Source: Saccharomycopsis fibuligera x Saccharomycopsis cf. fibuligera (taxonomy: Eukaryota; Ascomycota; Saccharomycetes; Ascoideales; Saccharomycopsidaceae). From it: a stretch of DNA of 64,000 nt. The position numbers and the translations under genes were made by a program. The DNA lies in assembly GCA_001936135.1 (NCBI GenBank), contig CP012809.1, positions 4,017,501-4,081,500 of the forward strand. Reading direction: 5' to 3'. This document shows, one piece after another, positions 12,769-23,175 of this stretch. The notes below the pieces were generated by a model, which worked only from the letters and a program-made list of their open reading frames with translations, was not told the origin of the DNA and did no database searches. Every line of letters begins with the position of its first letter. Positions within the stretch are counted from its first letter, which is position 1.

Positions 12769-15477
12769 TCAAGGCTCTATGTCTGAGTCTAGAGCATTTT
12801 CAATATTTAAAGAACTATCTTTTATATCTTTATCCACGCCTGCTGCGTTTACCTGTTGTTGCATATATGCTTTCTCGACTCCCAACAAAGTGGCAACTTC
12901 AACTTCATTCCAAGTAAGTATCTTTTCATTTCCTGTCGTGGCATTATTGAATTCAATCACCACCAAAGTGTGGAAGATTTTGTAAAGGTTTACAAATTTC
13001 AAGAATGCTGATTCTGTGACTCGGGAAGATATCATTGGCGAAGATATCTGGGTAATGTTAATGAATGTTGGATATGATAATACGTCAGGGATAAAAACTT
13101 GAAGATTTACGTTTATGTCATGCAATGCAGTTGTATTGAAATGGGTCTCTGAGTTTTTTACAACTGGTTGATACATCATATAATTTACGTTGACTTTATT
13201 GCTGATTTCATTTTCAATAAACTCTTCAATTGGGTATATCTTGTTAATTTCTTTTTCAACCGCTGTTAGCTTGGTTTCTTCTAGCAAAAGATTGTATACC
13301 GTTGAAGTTAGTTCTTCTGTTTCTCTCAATAGTGCTTCGTTAAGATTTTCATACTTTTCATTCAAGAGAGTCACTGTGAGAATCTTGCTGCTTATCAAAT
13401 CTAAGCAATTAATTTTGACAATAGACGCACAATCAGGCAACAAGTCTGAGTTTTCCACTTGAGTCTCGACAAATTCAACCGGCTTATCTATAATCAAACT
13501 GACTAATTTATCAATCAGTTCTTTGTCAAAATTCATAAATGATGAATTATTGTTCAGGGTGGTACTATGAGACAAACTTCTCAACACACCCTGTATACCA
13601 CTCAAATAATCAATAAACCAATCTGGAGGCTGTAAATCATATTGATCAATTTTTTGCGTTAAGACATGAGAATTCTCGCCAGATATATAATTTATCTTGC
13701 TGTGCAATATCGTGAAAATTCGTTCTTGTAATGATGTTTGTAAGGTAGCCAATGTCTCAATTACTGCAGGCAGAGTTTCATTTGTAGGGGTTTTGTCACT
13801 GCTACTTAATTGTTTGCTGAACATCATTTTATACAATTCCAAAGATTCGTACAAATGATTGATAATAAAAACATCAGATTGTGAGCGTACAACCTGTTCA
13901 AGTCTCAATTTGAGGGGAGTTGATAAGATCCCAACCACCATGTTAAGAATGTATAACTCAAGTTCATTAACATTAATAATACCATTATAAGTGTATGGGC
14001 TATTTGCGTCATCATCTTCTTTAAACAATAAATCCAAGACTTCCTTTTCACTGACAATTAAAGAATGTACAGAAGCAAGCAAATCGCCAACATATCTCAT
14101 TGGATCATGAAGAGATGAAAATAGTTGTGTTTCATTTTCTCTCATCAAGGTTTCGAATTCTGAACTTAGTGAATGAGTTTTAATCACCTTTATGTTTTTT
14201 ATTAGTTCTTTTAAGGTATTGTTGGATGATATTACCTCTGTGAGAGGCGGTAGTGTTTCTGTCAGCAGCAGATTGTAACCTTCCTGGAAAGAAACGGCAG
14301 AAAGTACATCATCTTTAGAAACCGACTTTAAAATTAGCTTTATACACTGTTTCAAATTGACAAAATCATCTTTTTTCAATTCATTAAGGTGGCTAAGTTT
14401 TTTGTTAACATAATAATTGACATTATTCAAAGCTCTATCAATCAAATTTTTGACCTGGCTCATGATGTCCAAGCCTATTTTGGGATTAGTCATGGATAAA
14501 AGCAAGTAGCACTTGTTGTAGATTTCTTCCGCCTTATTGAAACTGTCATAAAAATCTTCTCTGATTTCGGCACCTGGAGATTCTAACAAATATTTTTCGT
14601 ACTCGTTCAACTGAAACTCTTTTTTAAAGCTAAGAAGCAAACTTTTTTTTATCGCAATTTCGTCCTTTTCAGCTTTTAGTTTTTTCAATCTTGTTAGGTT
14701 AAAGTTTTCATTTTGTTTGAAGTTTTTTTCATTGAAGGTATTGAGGTTTTGAAATTCCTTCAGCAACTGGTCATTGATATTAGTTAAATTCTCCAAGTTT
14801 CTGTTCAACTCAAGTAAATTCGTGTAAACCGGTTGAAATTTGCGCAAAGCGTATAAATTTTCACTCAAGTACTCATTATGTATATTGTTTCTTAACTTTC
14901 TTCTGGAGACAGAACCTAATAAGCCAGGTTGAATAAGCAAATTATAGTCTTTACTGATTTCGCCAATATTATCACTACCTAAACCAGACAAACTCAAATA
15001 GTTTTTGTTCTCTAGCAAATGTAAGCTGTTCTTTATCGAGCTGTCATTACTTTCAGCTAAAGATATATTCACTTTATTAGATAACATGGAGGGATTGTTC
15101 AAAATCTTGTTCAATTTTTCGGACAAGACGTTTGTTTTTTTAGTAGCATCATCAACATGGGCCAGCAATACATTTCCGGTTATTTCACGTTCAGATTGTT
15201 CCAAAAGGTCGATGGACAACTTAGCATATTTTTCAGCTAGAGCATTAGACAGCCGCTCATTGTCGCCAGGGCTACTATGTTGATTCAACGTATTGGATTT
15301 TCTGTTCAAGTTTGAAAGAAGTGAGAACCTGTTACTGAATTTTTTAGTGAAGTCCTCTTTTTGTAGAGCAGAACCTCCTGATTCGGTAGAAGATAAAGTC
15401 GTTGGAGCAGGCGTAGTGGGAAGAGACAGACTATTGTCTTCCGTGGTTTCTAAATCATAATCATAGAAGAAGTCCAT
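12769..15477 (-). CDS. COG6: Conserved oligomeric Golgi complex subunit 6
   Basis: A 902-residue protein starting at the first in-frame ATG (MDFFYDYD); the open frame extends upstream only to a TTG. It matches the Cog6 family: N-terminal helical region with FQPVYTNLLELN, then the core segment around LESPGAEIREDFYDSF and the conserved GLDIMSQVKNLIDRAL. Cog6 is in lobe B of the eight-subunit COG tether, which recycles Golgi enzymes by retrograde transport. It is longer than most Cog6 proteins because of a Ser/Thr-rich N-terminus and Asn-rich loops. It is divergent from the dynactin gene. Confidence 0.88.
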   Translation of the reverse strand: MDFFYDYDLETTEDNSLSLPTTPAPTTLSSTESGGSALQKEDFTKKFSNRFSLLSNLNRKSNTLNQHSSPGDNERLSNALAEKYAKLSIDLLEQSEREITGNVLLAHVDDATKKTNVLSEKLNKILNNPSMLSNKVNISLAESNDSSIKNSLHLLENKNYLSLSGLGSDNIGEISKDYNLLIQPGLLGSVSRRKLRNNIHNEYLSENLYALRKFQPVYTNLLELNRNLENLTNINDQLLKEFQNLNTFNEKNFKQNENFNLTRLKKLKAEKDEIAIKKSLLLSFKKEFQLNEYEKYLLESPGAEIREDFYDSFNKAEEIYNKCYLLLSMTNPKIGLDIMSQVKNLIDRALNNVNYYVNKKLSHLNELKKDDFVNLKQCIKLILKSVSKDDVLSAVSFQEGYNLLLTETLPPLTEVISSNNTLKELIKNIKVIKTHSLSSEFETLMRENETQLFSSLHDPMRYVGDLLASVHSLIVSEKEVLDLLFKEDDDANSPYTYNGIINVNELELYILNMVVGILSTPLKLRLEQVVRSQSDVFIINHLYESLELYKMMFSKQLSSSDKTPTNETLPAVIETLATLQTSLQERIFTILHSKINYISGENSHVLTQKIDQYDLQPPDWFIDYLSGIQGVLRSLSHSTTLNNNSSFMNFDKELIDKLVSLIIDKPVEFVETQVENSDLLPDCASIVKINCLDLISSKILTVTLLNEKYENLNEALLRETEELTSTVYNLLLEETKLTAVEKEINKIYPIEEFIENEISNKVNVNYMMYQPVVKNSETHFNTTALHDINVNLQVFIPDVLSYPTFINITQISSPMISSRVTESAFLKFVNLYKIFHTLVVIEFNNATTGNEKILTWNEVEVATLLGVEKAYMQQQVNAAGVDKDIKDSSLNIENALDSDIEP

Positions 15478-15966
15478 AATATCCTGTATCCTAGTAAGCT
15501 CAGAATTAGTCTTTACATGCTTTCTTTTAGCACTGATGAAGGACTCTCTATTATGCAAAGCTTCGACTTGTCGTGCTGTTGATTTTCAACCACGGACAAT
15601 AAGGGCACGTCATTATTGCTATTCGAACGCTATCAATACGACTCACTACGGCAGTCATGAGCTCACATACTGGTGATGTTAAGTAATACAATAGAAACGT
15701 TGGTTAAATCTTACAATATCAAACAGACAATAAGCCACTCATCCTGCACTGAACTTTGCAATCCAGATTATTAACAGCATTAATCATTCGCGTGCGTCCT
15801 ACACGATTACGCTTTTGTTGCTCCAAGAATAATCAGAAAAAGGAAGTGAAAATCGAAGAATCAAAAAACAAAAAAAAAAAAAAAAGCAGAATTAATAGAC
15901 GCTGTTAATAGACCAGGCCATTCATCAGGGTACTGTACATCAACGGGCTTCAGGCGAATAGAAGAA
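15478..15966. other. Divergent promoter, COG6 / dynactin p62
   Basis: A 489-bp region between the two ATGs. An A-rich tract at about 15864-15886 lies 80 bp before the dynactin ATG. No ORF or RNA gene is supported. Confidence 0.5.
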
Positions 15967-17781
15967 ATGGCTCCCCGAATAACAATATACTGCCCTTGCA
16001 ATGAAAAAGGCGCATTTTCGCAAGATTCAAGCATTGAATCATCAACAAAGACAGAACTACTCGATGCAATCAAAGATCCACAGAACAATCACACCTCTTC
16101 GAGCCTTTTATTTTGCAGCGAATGCCAGTCAATAAGATGTCGAAAATGCGTGGAGCCTCAATTTCTAACCAACTATTGTCCACACTGTCTATCACCATCC
16201 AATCATGAATACAATTATTGTGTACGGAACTGCTGTGAATGTCCTCTTTGTAGTTCCGACTTGACAATAACCGCATCTTCTGAGCAGCATCCCAGTGGCA
16301 ATAAGGCGTTTATATTTAAATGCTCTTCGTGCTTTTACAGGTACAACACAGGCCCATTGAACAAACCAAAAAGTTTGTCAAGCTTCATCAGATCAAAAAT
16401 AAGTAACAGTCAGCATTATACACAATTTTCGAATTTGCAAAAAATACACATAACTGGTGATGGTGGTTCGAAACTGAAACATTGGAATAAAAGGCCAGCG
16501 GCTAATTTGAACAGTTTGATTGAAGACTTGCGGAACCAAAATCTTGAGAACGAATCAACAATCTCATTTGATGAAAAGGAAGACGTTGAAGAAGCAAACC
16601 ATATCCAAAGCTTAAGATCTAGTGAAAGTATAATACCCTACAAGCAGTACCTAAAAACACAGACACAGTATTCACTAGACAGTAATAAAAAGACTCGCTA
16701 CATAAACAAAGATATGGACAAGAACGAAAACCAAAAAAACGTCAATAAGTTCATTTTCCAAGATTTGTTGCCACTGCCGAAAAAGTTGAAATCGAAAAAG
16801 TTACTCAAATGCAAAGTTTGTAGATCAAACTTGATCGTGCCCAATACAGAAGAAATTGCATTTAAGTTTATGAAGACATCAAATGCTGGTGATATTTTGC
16901 CACTTATGCGAATTGACTCATTTCCTAATTATCCAAATGTTTTGCAAATAGACAACACTTTAAAGTTTATACTTAGTTTCAAAAATCCAAATTTGTACAA
17001 AAAGGTTAGCGTGCTGATCTCCACATTTGATGAAAGCCACAGCGAGCATCACACGAAAGTTAATCTTCCTTGTAATAGATTTGTACTTGGAAAACTTATC
17101 AGCGTGCTTTCTGACAAAGATCAAGAAACGTTCAAAGATACAAAGGACGATACAATGATTCATGCTAAAATTAATCTGCCAGAGATTTTCATAAGAACCA
17201 TACCTACAGTAACTTTGAGAAAGACTACAAAACTTTCGAGAGTGGAGCTTTTGGCAAGAACAGCAAATAACCCATTTTGGGAAAAAATTAATGAGACAAG
17301 AAGCCCCAGTCCCAATGGCGGTCATAAAGGAAGTCAAAATGAAAATCTGGGCTCACCAACAAAGACCAACATAGGAATCCCAGGAGCAGGATCACTAAAT
17401 AGCAAAAATCCGTATCACAATTTGCCCAAGTTGAACCCCTTGACTTCTGCACCCTATATAGCAGCGCAAAACTTGTCTAGACACTCCATCACTTCGTCAC
17501 AGGAAAGTCTTCAAGCCCAACTTGAAAAATCAAGCACAGATTTAAGCAAAAGCGGAAGCAACTCCAAATTAAACAACTTAACCATTATTGAGAACGACCA
17601 ACCATTAGATAGTGGAGCAAGCTGGTGTAGTATTGCCATGAATGTTTCCCTTTCACATTACCAAGAACATGACTATGACTTGGAGATTCCGCTATTTCTC
17701 AGTGTTGACATAGAAGGCAAGCTATGCGGGTACTGGACTGTAGCTCGGCTCGGTAGAGTTTCTGTCGGTAAAACAGTTTGA
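15967..17781 (+). CDS. Dynactin subunit 4 (p62)-like protein
   Basis: A 604-residue protein with the zinc-binding N-terminus of dynactin p62: Cys pairs at 9/11, 50/53, 58/61, 71/74, 85/89 and 92/95, including the RCRKCVEPQ and YCPHCLSP segments, and another CKVCRSNL pair near residue 282. p62 is part of the pointed-end complex of dynactin, the dynein cofactor for nuclear positioning and minus-end transport. The C-terminal half has a beta-rich region, then a Ser/Asn-rich linker. Dynactin assignment rests on the Cys pattern and overall order; the yeast gene name is not known to me. Confidence 0.82.
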   Translation: MAPRITIYCPCNEKGAFSQDSSIESSTKTELLDAIKDPQNNHTSSSLLFCSECQSIRCRKCVEPQFLTNYCPHCLSPSNHEYNYCVRNCCECPLCSSDLTITASSEQHPSGNKAFIFKCSSCFYRYNTGPLNKPKSLSSFIRSKISNSQHYTQFSNLQKIHITGDGGSKLKHWNKRPAANLNSLIEDLRNQNLENESTISFDEKEDVEEANHIQSLRSSESIIPYKQYLKTQTQYSLDSNKKTRYINKDMDKNENQKNVNKFIFQDLLPLPKKLKSKKLLKCKVCRSNLIVPNTEEIAFKFMKTSNAGDILPLMRIDSFPNYPNVLQIDNTLKFILSFKNPNLYKKVSVLISTFDESHSEHHTKVNLPCNRFVLGKLISVLSDKDQETFKDTKDDTMIHAKINLPEIFIRTIPTVTLRKTTKLSRVELLARTANNPFWEKINETRSPSPNGGHKGSQNENLGSPTKTNIGIPGAGSLNSKNPYHNLPKLNPLTSAPYIAAQNLSRHSITSSQESLQAQLEKSSTDLSKSGSNSKLNNLTIIENDQPLDSGASWCSIAMNVSLSHYQEHDYDLEIPLFLSVDIEGKLCGYWTVARLGRVSVGKTV

Positions 17782-18117
17782 ATATTATTTACTGCTAGCA
17801 ATTTATCTTGTTAATGACGATGCTTCTTGTCTTTGAAGTGTATATATTAATTAACTACGTGTAATGTACCCTAGCAATGGCGTGTCCGTCTATGCAGGCT
17901 GCTGCGTGATGTGTTTTCCAAAAACGGTAAAACGTAAACAAAGCGCATCGTAGAAAGTAAAAAATGTCAAATTAACGTCAAACGATGAGTAGTTCCACAG
18001 CACTCTTCTTTCTTCTCATTCTTCTTTGTTTTGAGGATTACTAACCTTACAAAAGAAAGTGACTTTCAAAAAACTTTTAAACAAATTTACTAGGGTCATA
18101 CATACACACCACCAAAA
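17782..18117. other. Intergenic between tandem genes
   Basis: A 336-bp region holding the terminator of the dynactin gene and the promoter of the Cdc14-type gene. I see no distinctive motif. Confidence 0.5.
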
Positions 18118-18993
18118 ATGTCCGAACTTGAGGAATACTTGACTGACTCTTTAGACAGATTGTACACATTGGAACCATCCTCGATCCACGATGGGTTGCA
18201 ACGTCTTGACGCGTTGCTAGGGCAGTTATGTGTGCAGACCAATAGCCATCGCAAGCAAAGACTAATGGATCAGTATAACGGAAGAAATCTCAAGAGTCAA
18301 TATGCGTATCTCAAGAAATGGCGAGTACCTAGCGAAGATGACTTAGTATTTGGAGAATTTCTTACACTACAGAATAACTTCCAGTTGAATATTGCTACGG
18401 GGATCGTGTTTTGTTTAAATCAATTTGATGTGAAAGGTCATAATAAGAGCAATATTTACCCTCAAGAATTCATAATATTAGCACATAAGGTGCTACAGGG
18501 CGTATTGTTGCTACATCCTGATTCCAGAGACTTATTTTTCAGAGATGCGAATATGAAATTGTTACTCAGCTTCTTGGTCAACTACAAGTACTACTCGCCA
18601 TCAGTGCAAACATCCACAATACAAACCATTGTCTGCTGCTTGGTGAGATCGGTTAAGAATTTGAGAAAATTTGAGAAACTCAACGGAATTGAAATAATCT
18701 GCAACTTGTTCAACAAAAAGTCGACACTGAAAGAGGTGAGATTGAAAATCCTTGAGTTCTTGTTCTTTTACTTGATCCCGGAAACTACAATAAACTTAGA
18801 GAAGTCTTTTGAATTAGACTTGGACGAATCTGTTATTCTCAACCAGTCAAAGCATTTGTATAAGGATGGATATATTAGAAGAACATTGAAGGAAAAGGCA
18901 ACGATTCTTCGACAGCATATCAAGAATGTGGATGACTTGGTGGATGAGCTTTTGACGAGCAAGCCGTTTGGCGAGATGAATATCGAGTGGTGA
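18118..18993 (+). CDS. Cdc14-type SIN/MEN component (not the phosphatase)
   Basis: A 291-residue helical protein matching the family of fission yeast Cdc14 (Cell division control protein 14, SIN component). Matching features are the N-terminal ASP-type helices around HDGLQRLDALLGQL, the FLTLQNNFQLNIA segment, and the armadillo-like tail around LKEVRLKILEFLFFYLIPE. In fission yeast this protein is the partner of the Sid1 kinase in the septation initiation network. There is no CX5R motif, so it is unrelated to the Cdc14 phosphatase. Start ATG has A at -3. Confidence 0.85.
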   Translation: MSELEEYLTDSLDRLYTLEPSSIHDGLQRLDALLGQLCVQTNSHRKQRLMDQYNGRNLKSQYAYLKKWRVPSEDDLVFGEFLTLQNNFQLNIATGIVFCLNQFDVKGHNKSNIYPQEFIILAHKVLQGVLLLHPDSRDLFFRDANMKLLLSFLVNYKYYSPSVQTSTIQTIVCCLVRSVKNLRKFEKLNGIEIICNLFNKKSTLKEVRLKILEFLFFYLIPETTINLEKSFELDLDESVILNQSKHLYKDGYIRRTLKEKATILRQHIKNVDDLVDELLTSKPFGEMNIEW

Positions 18994-19399
18994 TTGATCT
19001 GAATGAGCTACCTTTTTTTTCGTACAGGGCCTAATACGTATAGCACTGAGTAACAATATATAACAAAGTATATATATCAGCCAAGTATCTGTCTATGTAG
19101 TTTACTAATGCTCCTATTGCAGGCACTCCGAAGTGCTATACGCAACCTCACCAATGCTCGCAACCCCTAGCTAGGGCAGGAGCATCCACAGTGAAAAACG
19201 CTGTTAGGTGCACTGTCATTGGTTAGTTCCGATTCTTCCTTCTTTTGCTATTTATCGTTATCACTCTCCAGCCACATTGTCACATCCCCCCCCATCATCC
19301 ATAAACGCTTACGGATACGCTTTCCTAAGACCAGCTCCCTACAAAGAAGTGTGCCCCTTTTTTGCTTCTCATATTCAAGCTTCTCAATTCAGCATCATC
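18994..19399. other. Intergenic upstream of SAT4-like kinase
   Basis: About 400 bp. The reading frame of the kinase stays open upstream to a GTG at 19208, but contains no ATG before 19400, so this part is taken as leader. A run of C residues lies at 19287-19294. Confidence 0.5.
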
Positions 19400-19777
19400 A
19401 TGACAGGTGAAGCTCATTCTGTTCCCATGAATCCCACCAACAGCGGTTCTGGGAGCAATAACCAAGCCGCAGCAGCGGCGGCACCAGACAATGCTTCAAT
19501 TCATTCGGTGAATAAGCGCTCCTCATCTCTTTTCAAAAATGCCAAACACAAGTTGAAATTGTTTAGTCATTCAAACACAAGTTTGGACAACAGCGTAAAC
19601 ACTGGGTCTGCCTCTGGCTCTGCTTCTGCTTCTGGTGCGGCTGGCGCCAATGATCCGCTATTGCATCACGAAGTTCACAGTACAGATTTGACGCCCCAAG
19701 GGACAAATCATTCTGCCAAGTCGCTATCCAAAAGACTCTCGGCAATGAGTTTGAATAAAGAAAACAATGCCGGCTAC

Positions 19778-19811
<34 letters not shown>

Positions 19812-22264
19812 GTACAGCTGGGGTATCAACTCCTAGCTACTATAGCCATAACAATTCTTCTAGGCTGCCAGTTGCCTTGTCAAATCAAAACTCTCCTAGT
19901 CATCTTCATAACCCTCAAAATACTATTCATCAACAACCTTCCTTAAGGTCAGTAGAATACATCAATAAATATCAACCGCAATCTCCCGCAGTTTCTGCTG
20001 CTAATCCAAAGTTGGTTAATGCTAATGTATATGCTAGTCAAGTATCGCAAACACCATCTCCTAGTGAATCGCACCAGGGACTATTTGACAGCCATCATGC
20101 GCATCACTCAATAAAGCCCCACATTGGCTTGAAGAGGTTTTTCAAGAAAACTGCAAAAAAGATAGAGAATGAAAGACCTGGAGCAAACCATTCTCCTAAT
20201 CAGTCAATTGATACACAAAAAAGTCATTCTCTGATATCCAGTTCCATCGTTAAAAATCCAAAAGCCATGCATAATCTTCATGTACAGCACAATAAAGAAT
20301 CCCCAGTTGTATCCCAGCAGCAGCAGGCACAAATCCTCGCCCAAGCAAATCAGTCGTCTGGTAAGTTTTTCTTCGATGGCGAGTCTGTTTCTGAATTAAT
20401 TGAAAAATATGGTAACCCAGGTAAACTTTTGGGTGAAGGTGCCGGCGGATCAGTTTCTGTGGTTGAAAGACCTAGTGATGGGAAGTTGTTTGCCGTTAAA
20501 AAATTTAGACCAAAGAATGCTAAAGAATCAAGCAGCGACTATCATAAAAAGATTACAGCAGAATTTATGATTGGATCAACTTTACATCATGAAAACGTTA
20601 TTGAAACTTTTGATATCTTGAAAGAATCTAAAACAAATATATTAATTGTCATGGAATATTGTCCTTATGATTTCTTTACCATTGTCATGAGTGGTTTAAT
20701 GTCCAAATACGAGATTTTCTGTTACTTTAAACAAATCATAAACGGTGTCAGTTACTTGCATTCATTAGGTCTATCGCATCGTGACTTGAAACTTGATAAT
20801 TGTGTCGTGAACAAGTTTGGTATTCTTAAGCTTATTGATTTTGGTTCTGCCGTGGTTTTCAGATACCCATTTGAAGAAGATATTGTTAAATGTAAAGGAA
20901 TTGTTGGCTCTGATCCATACTTAGCTCCAGAAGTGCTAACCACAAAATACTACGATCCCCGTCCAAGTGACATTTGGTCAATTGCTATAATCTTTTGCTG
21001 CATGGTGTTGAAAAGATTCCCATGGAAGTGTCCGAAATTGTCCGATAATAGTTTCAAGAATTTTGCTACTGATCCAAACGTTGCTGAGCAACAACAAAAT
21101 GAAGGTGCAGTAACTGAAGATTCCATCGCATTGAATAAACGTCAAAAGTATGATGAAGACGGTAATTTAGTTATAGTCAAAAACAAATCAAAAGGGCCTT
21201 ACAGGTTGTTAAGATTGTTACCTCATGCATCCAGGGACTTGATTGGCAAAATGCTTGAGTTAGACCCGGCTTGCAGAGTTAGCTTAAATGACGTTTTACA
21301 GCACGAATGGTACAAATCTATTGACTACTGTCATTGTCATAATGATATAGCTTCTTCAAGATTACAAAGCATTCTGAGCAATGTCAAGAACCATACTTTA
21401 ACCAAAGAAGAGTTGGAAGATAAGATTATTGACTTGCAAAATGAAGTTGTGTCAGAAAATATTGAAGAATTAGAAAAAGAAAGAGTGATTAAACAACAAT
21501 TTAAAATGTTGGATATTAGTGATACTGAAGAGAGCAACATAACACATAGTAAAAACAGAAAGGCCAGTATTTTGGACAATTACTCAAAACAGGATCTTGA
21601 ATTCTTGGTGAATTTCTACAAGAGTAAAAACCACAAGCATCATTTGATTACTGAAGATGAACTAGAAATCATTCAAAAACAACGTAAAAGTCAAAGTTCA
21701 GGTCAAAGTAGCGCACAGTCCAACAAAGCAAACATTGAACAATATACTAGAGACCAAATAAGGCAAGAATTGGAAACAAGACAAATCAAAAAACAACACT
21801 TCAAGAAAGCCGCTAATGATTCAGCGCCTCAGGCTGTAGATCAGAATCAACAACCTGCTGCCGTTCAGCTGGCAAACTCGGTGAATGCAACTATACCACC
21901 ACAGGTCAATACGGTAGTACTGCCAAACGCAGAAGTTTCACCATTAAACAAACATACCAACGTTGCTGCGCTAGAAACGCCAGTGGTACCAGGTAGTGGA
22001 TTAGCTAAAGATTTTGCCAATGAACAACCAAACACCACAGCTGAGTCAACGTCTGCTGCTCCTGCTCCTAATGCTGTTTCTTCTAATGAAGCATATGCCA
22101 CTCCATCAGCAAGTACTGGAACTATAGCCGACAACAGCCTTGTGTCTCCCAATGACAGCCGATTAGCAGGGATTGGAGAAGCAAACAAAGTTCCTGAGGA
22201 GTTCAACAGTACCGAAGCTAGAAGCTTCCCTGATGAGGATGAGGATAAAGGATATGAGGATTAA
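19400..22264 (+). CDS. SAT4/HAL4-type (NPR family) serine/threonine kinase
   Basis: A 954-residue kinase from the first ATG (MTGEAHSVP). A disordered N-terminus (Ser/Asn/His-rich, Asn run near 130-140) precedes a kinase domain at about 335-640: loop GEGAGGSVSVV, AVKKF lysine near 365, HRDLKLDN near 459, DFGSAV near 480, APE near 509. This pattern fits the fungal-specific Sat4/Hal4-Hal5 group that stabilises potassium and nutrient transporters at the plasma membrane. Residues after 640 include coiled-coil-like acidic segments and a Pro/Ala-rich linker. The TAA at 22262 cuts an acidic stretch, and the same frame continues for 53 codons of protein-like sequence to a TGA at 22424-22426 (see findings). 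Confidence 0.92.
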
Positions 22265-22426
22265 GATGAAGAAGAAGAAGATATGGATGACCCAAAAAAA
22301 TATTATCCAAAAGATTCATCGTCATTTGATGAACAATTGAGAAGAAATGCAACTCCCACTGGGAATAATGAAAGTGGGGAGAAACCACTAAAAGGCATTT
22401 TAAAGAACAGTAAAATTGTAAGATGA
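22265..22426 (+). pseudogene. Apparent detached C-terminal coding tail of the SAT4-like kinase
   Basis: In the same frame as the kinase, 53 sense codons follow the TAA and end at TGA 22424-22426. The sequence starts DEEEEDMDDP, continuing the acidic stretch that precedes the stop (DEDEDKGYED), and ends in KGILKNSKIVR, a basic motif typical of a true protein end. This looks like a nonsense mutation, an assembly error or a readthrough tail rather than a 3' UTR. It has no start codon context of its own. Confidence 0.6.
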
Positions 22427-23031
22427 GAAGAGAGGAGATGAGGTGAGATAAGGTATATTGAGTTGAGGTACGATAAAATTTCGATGAAATGAGATGTAAT
22501 GAAATGGTGCCAAAATATTCAATTACAAGAAAGAGAAATTAAAAAGCAAACAAAATTATGTGTACACATGCATGCAGGATAAGATATAATTCTATCTGTA
22601 GATGCAACATTGGCAATAAATTTAGCGGTTTGGGGTCTTTTTTTTTTTTTTTTTTTTTTTCAATTTACTAAATTCCCTATTTTTTATGTTTAAAACTTTC
22701 TTTGTTTAGCTTTCACTATAGTGGACGTGCATACAGAGAGAAACACAAAAGAATGGCATTAGCTGGCTAGCTAATTTGCGCTGATGAGCAAAATCTTTGG
22801 AAAGGTCTTTACATTGCTCAATTGTACATTTTTCTAGAGAGGAAACTATAGCAATATGCTACTAGGCGTATTTTTTCAGATGCGATTAATACATTGCTCG
22901 TCACTTTTTCATTTTGCACAGTTTTTGTTAGCATAGTTATAGTTTTTCCAGATTTGATTCTATCTTATTGGTTGGTGCTTTGGCACAAATGTTTGGCTTC
23001 TTAGTTTTCTCTTTTCGTTGCTTTGCTTTTC

Positions 23032-23035
<4 letters not shown>

Positions 23036-23072
<37 letters not shown>

Positions 23073-23135
23073 CATTATTATTATTGTTATTGTTATTGTT
23101 ATTGTTGTTGTTATTGTTATTTGTTATTGTTATTA

Positions 23136-23173
<38 letters not shown>

Positions 23174-23175
23174 GG
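23036..23175. repeat. TA microsatellite followed by ATT/TTG-rich repeats
   Basis: Alternating TA runs from 23036 to about 23070, followed by imperfect ATT, ATTGTT and TTG units to about 23175. The 67-codon Leu/Ile run read through it is a translation artefact. Confidence 0.95.

Noticed and set aside
15478-15558. Longer COG6 start
   Set aside because: The extra 27 codons begin with TTG (15558); the first ATG in frame is at 15477.
18118-18993. Cdc14 phosphatase
   Set aside because: Despite the family name, there is no protein-phosphatase motif; it matches the SIN component of the same name.
19208-19399. N-terminal extension of the SAT4-like kinase
   Set aside because: The frame is open but starts with GTG; no ATG precedes 19400.
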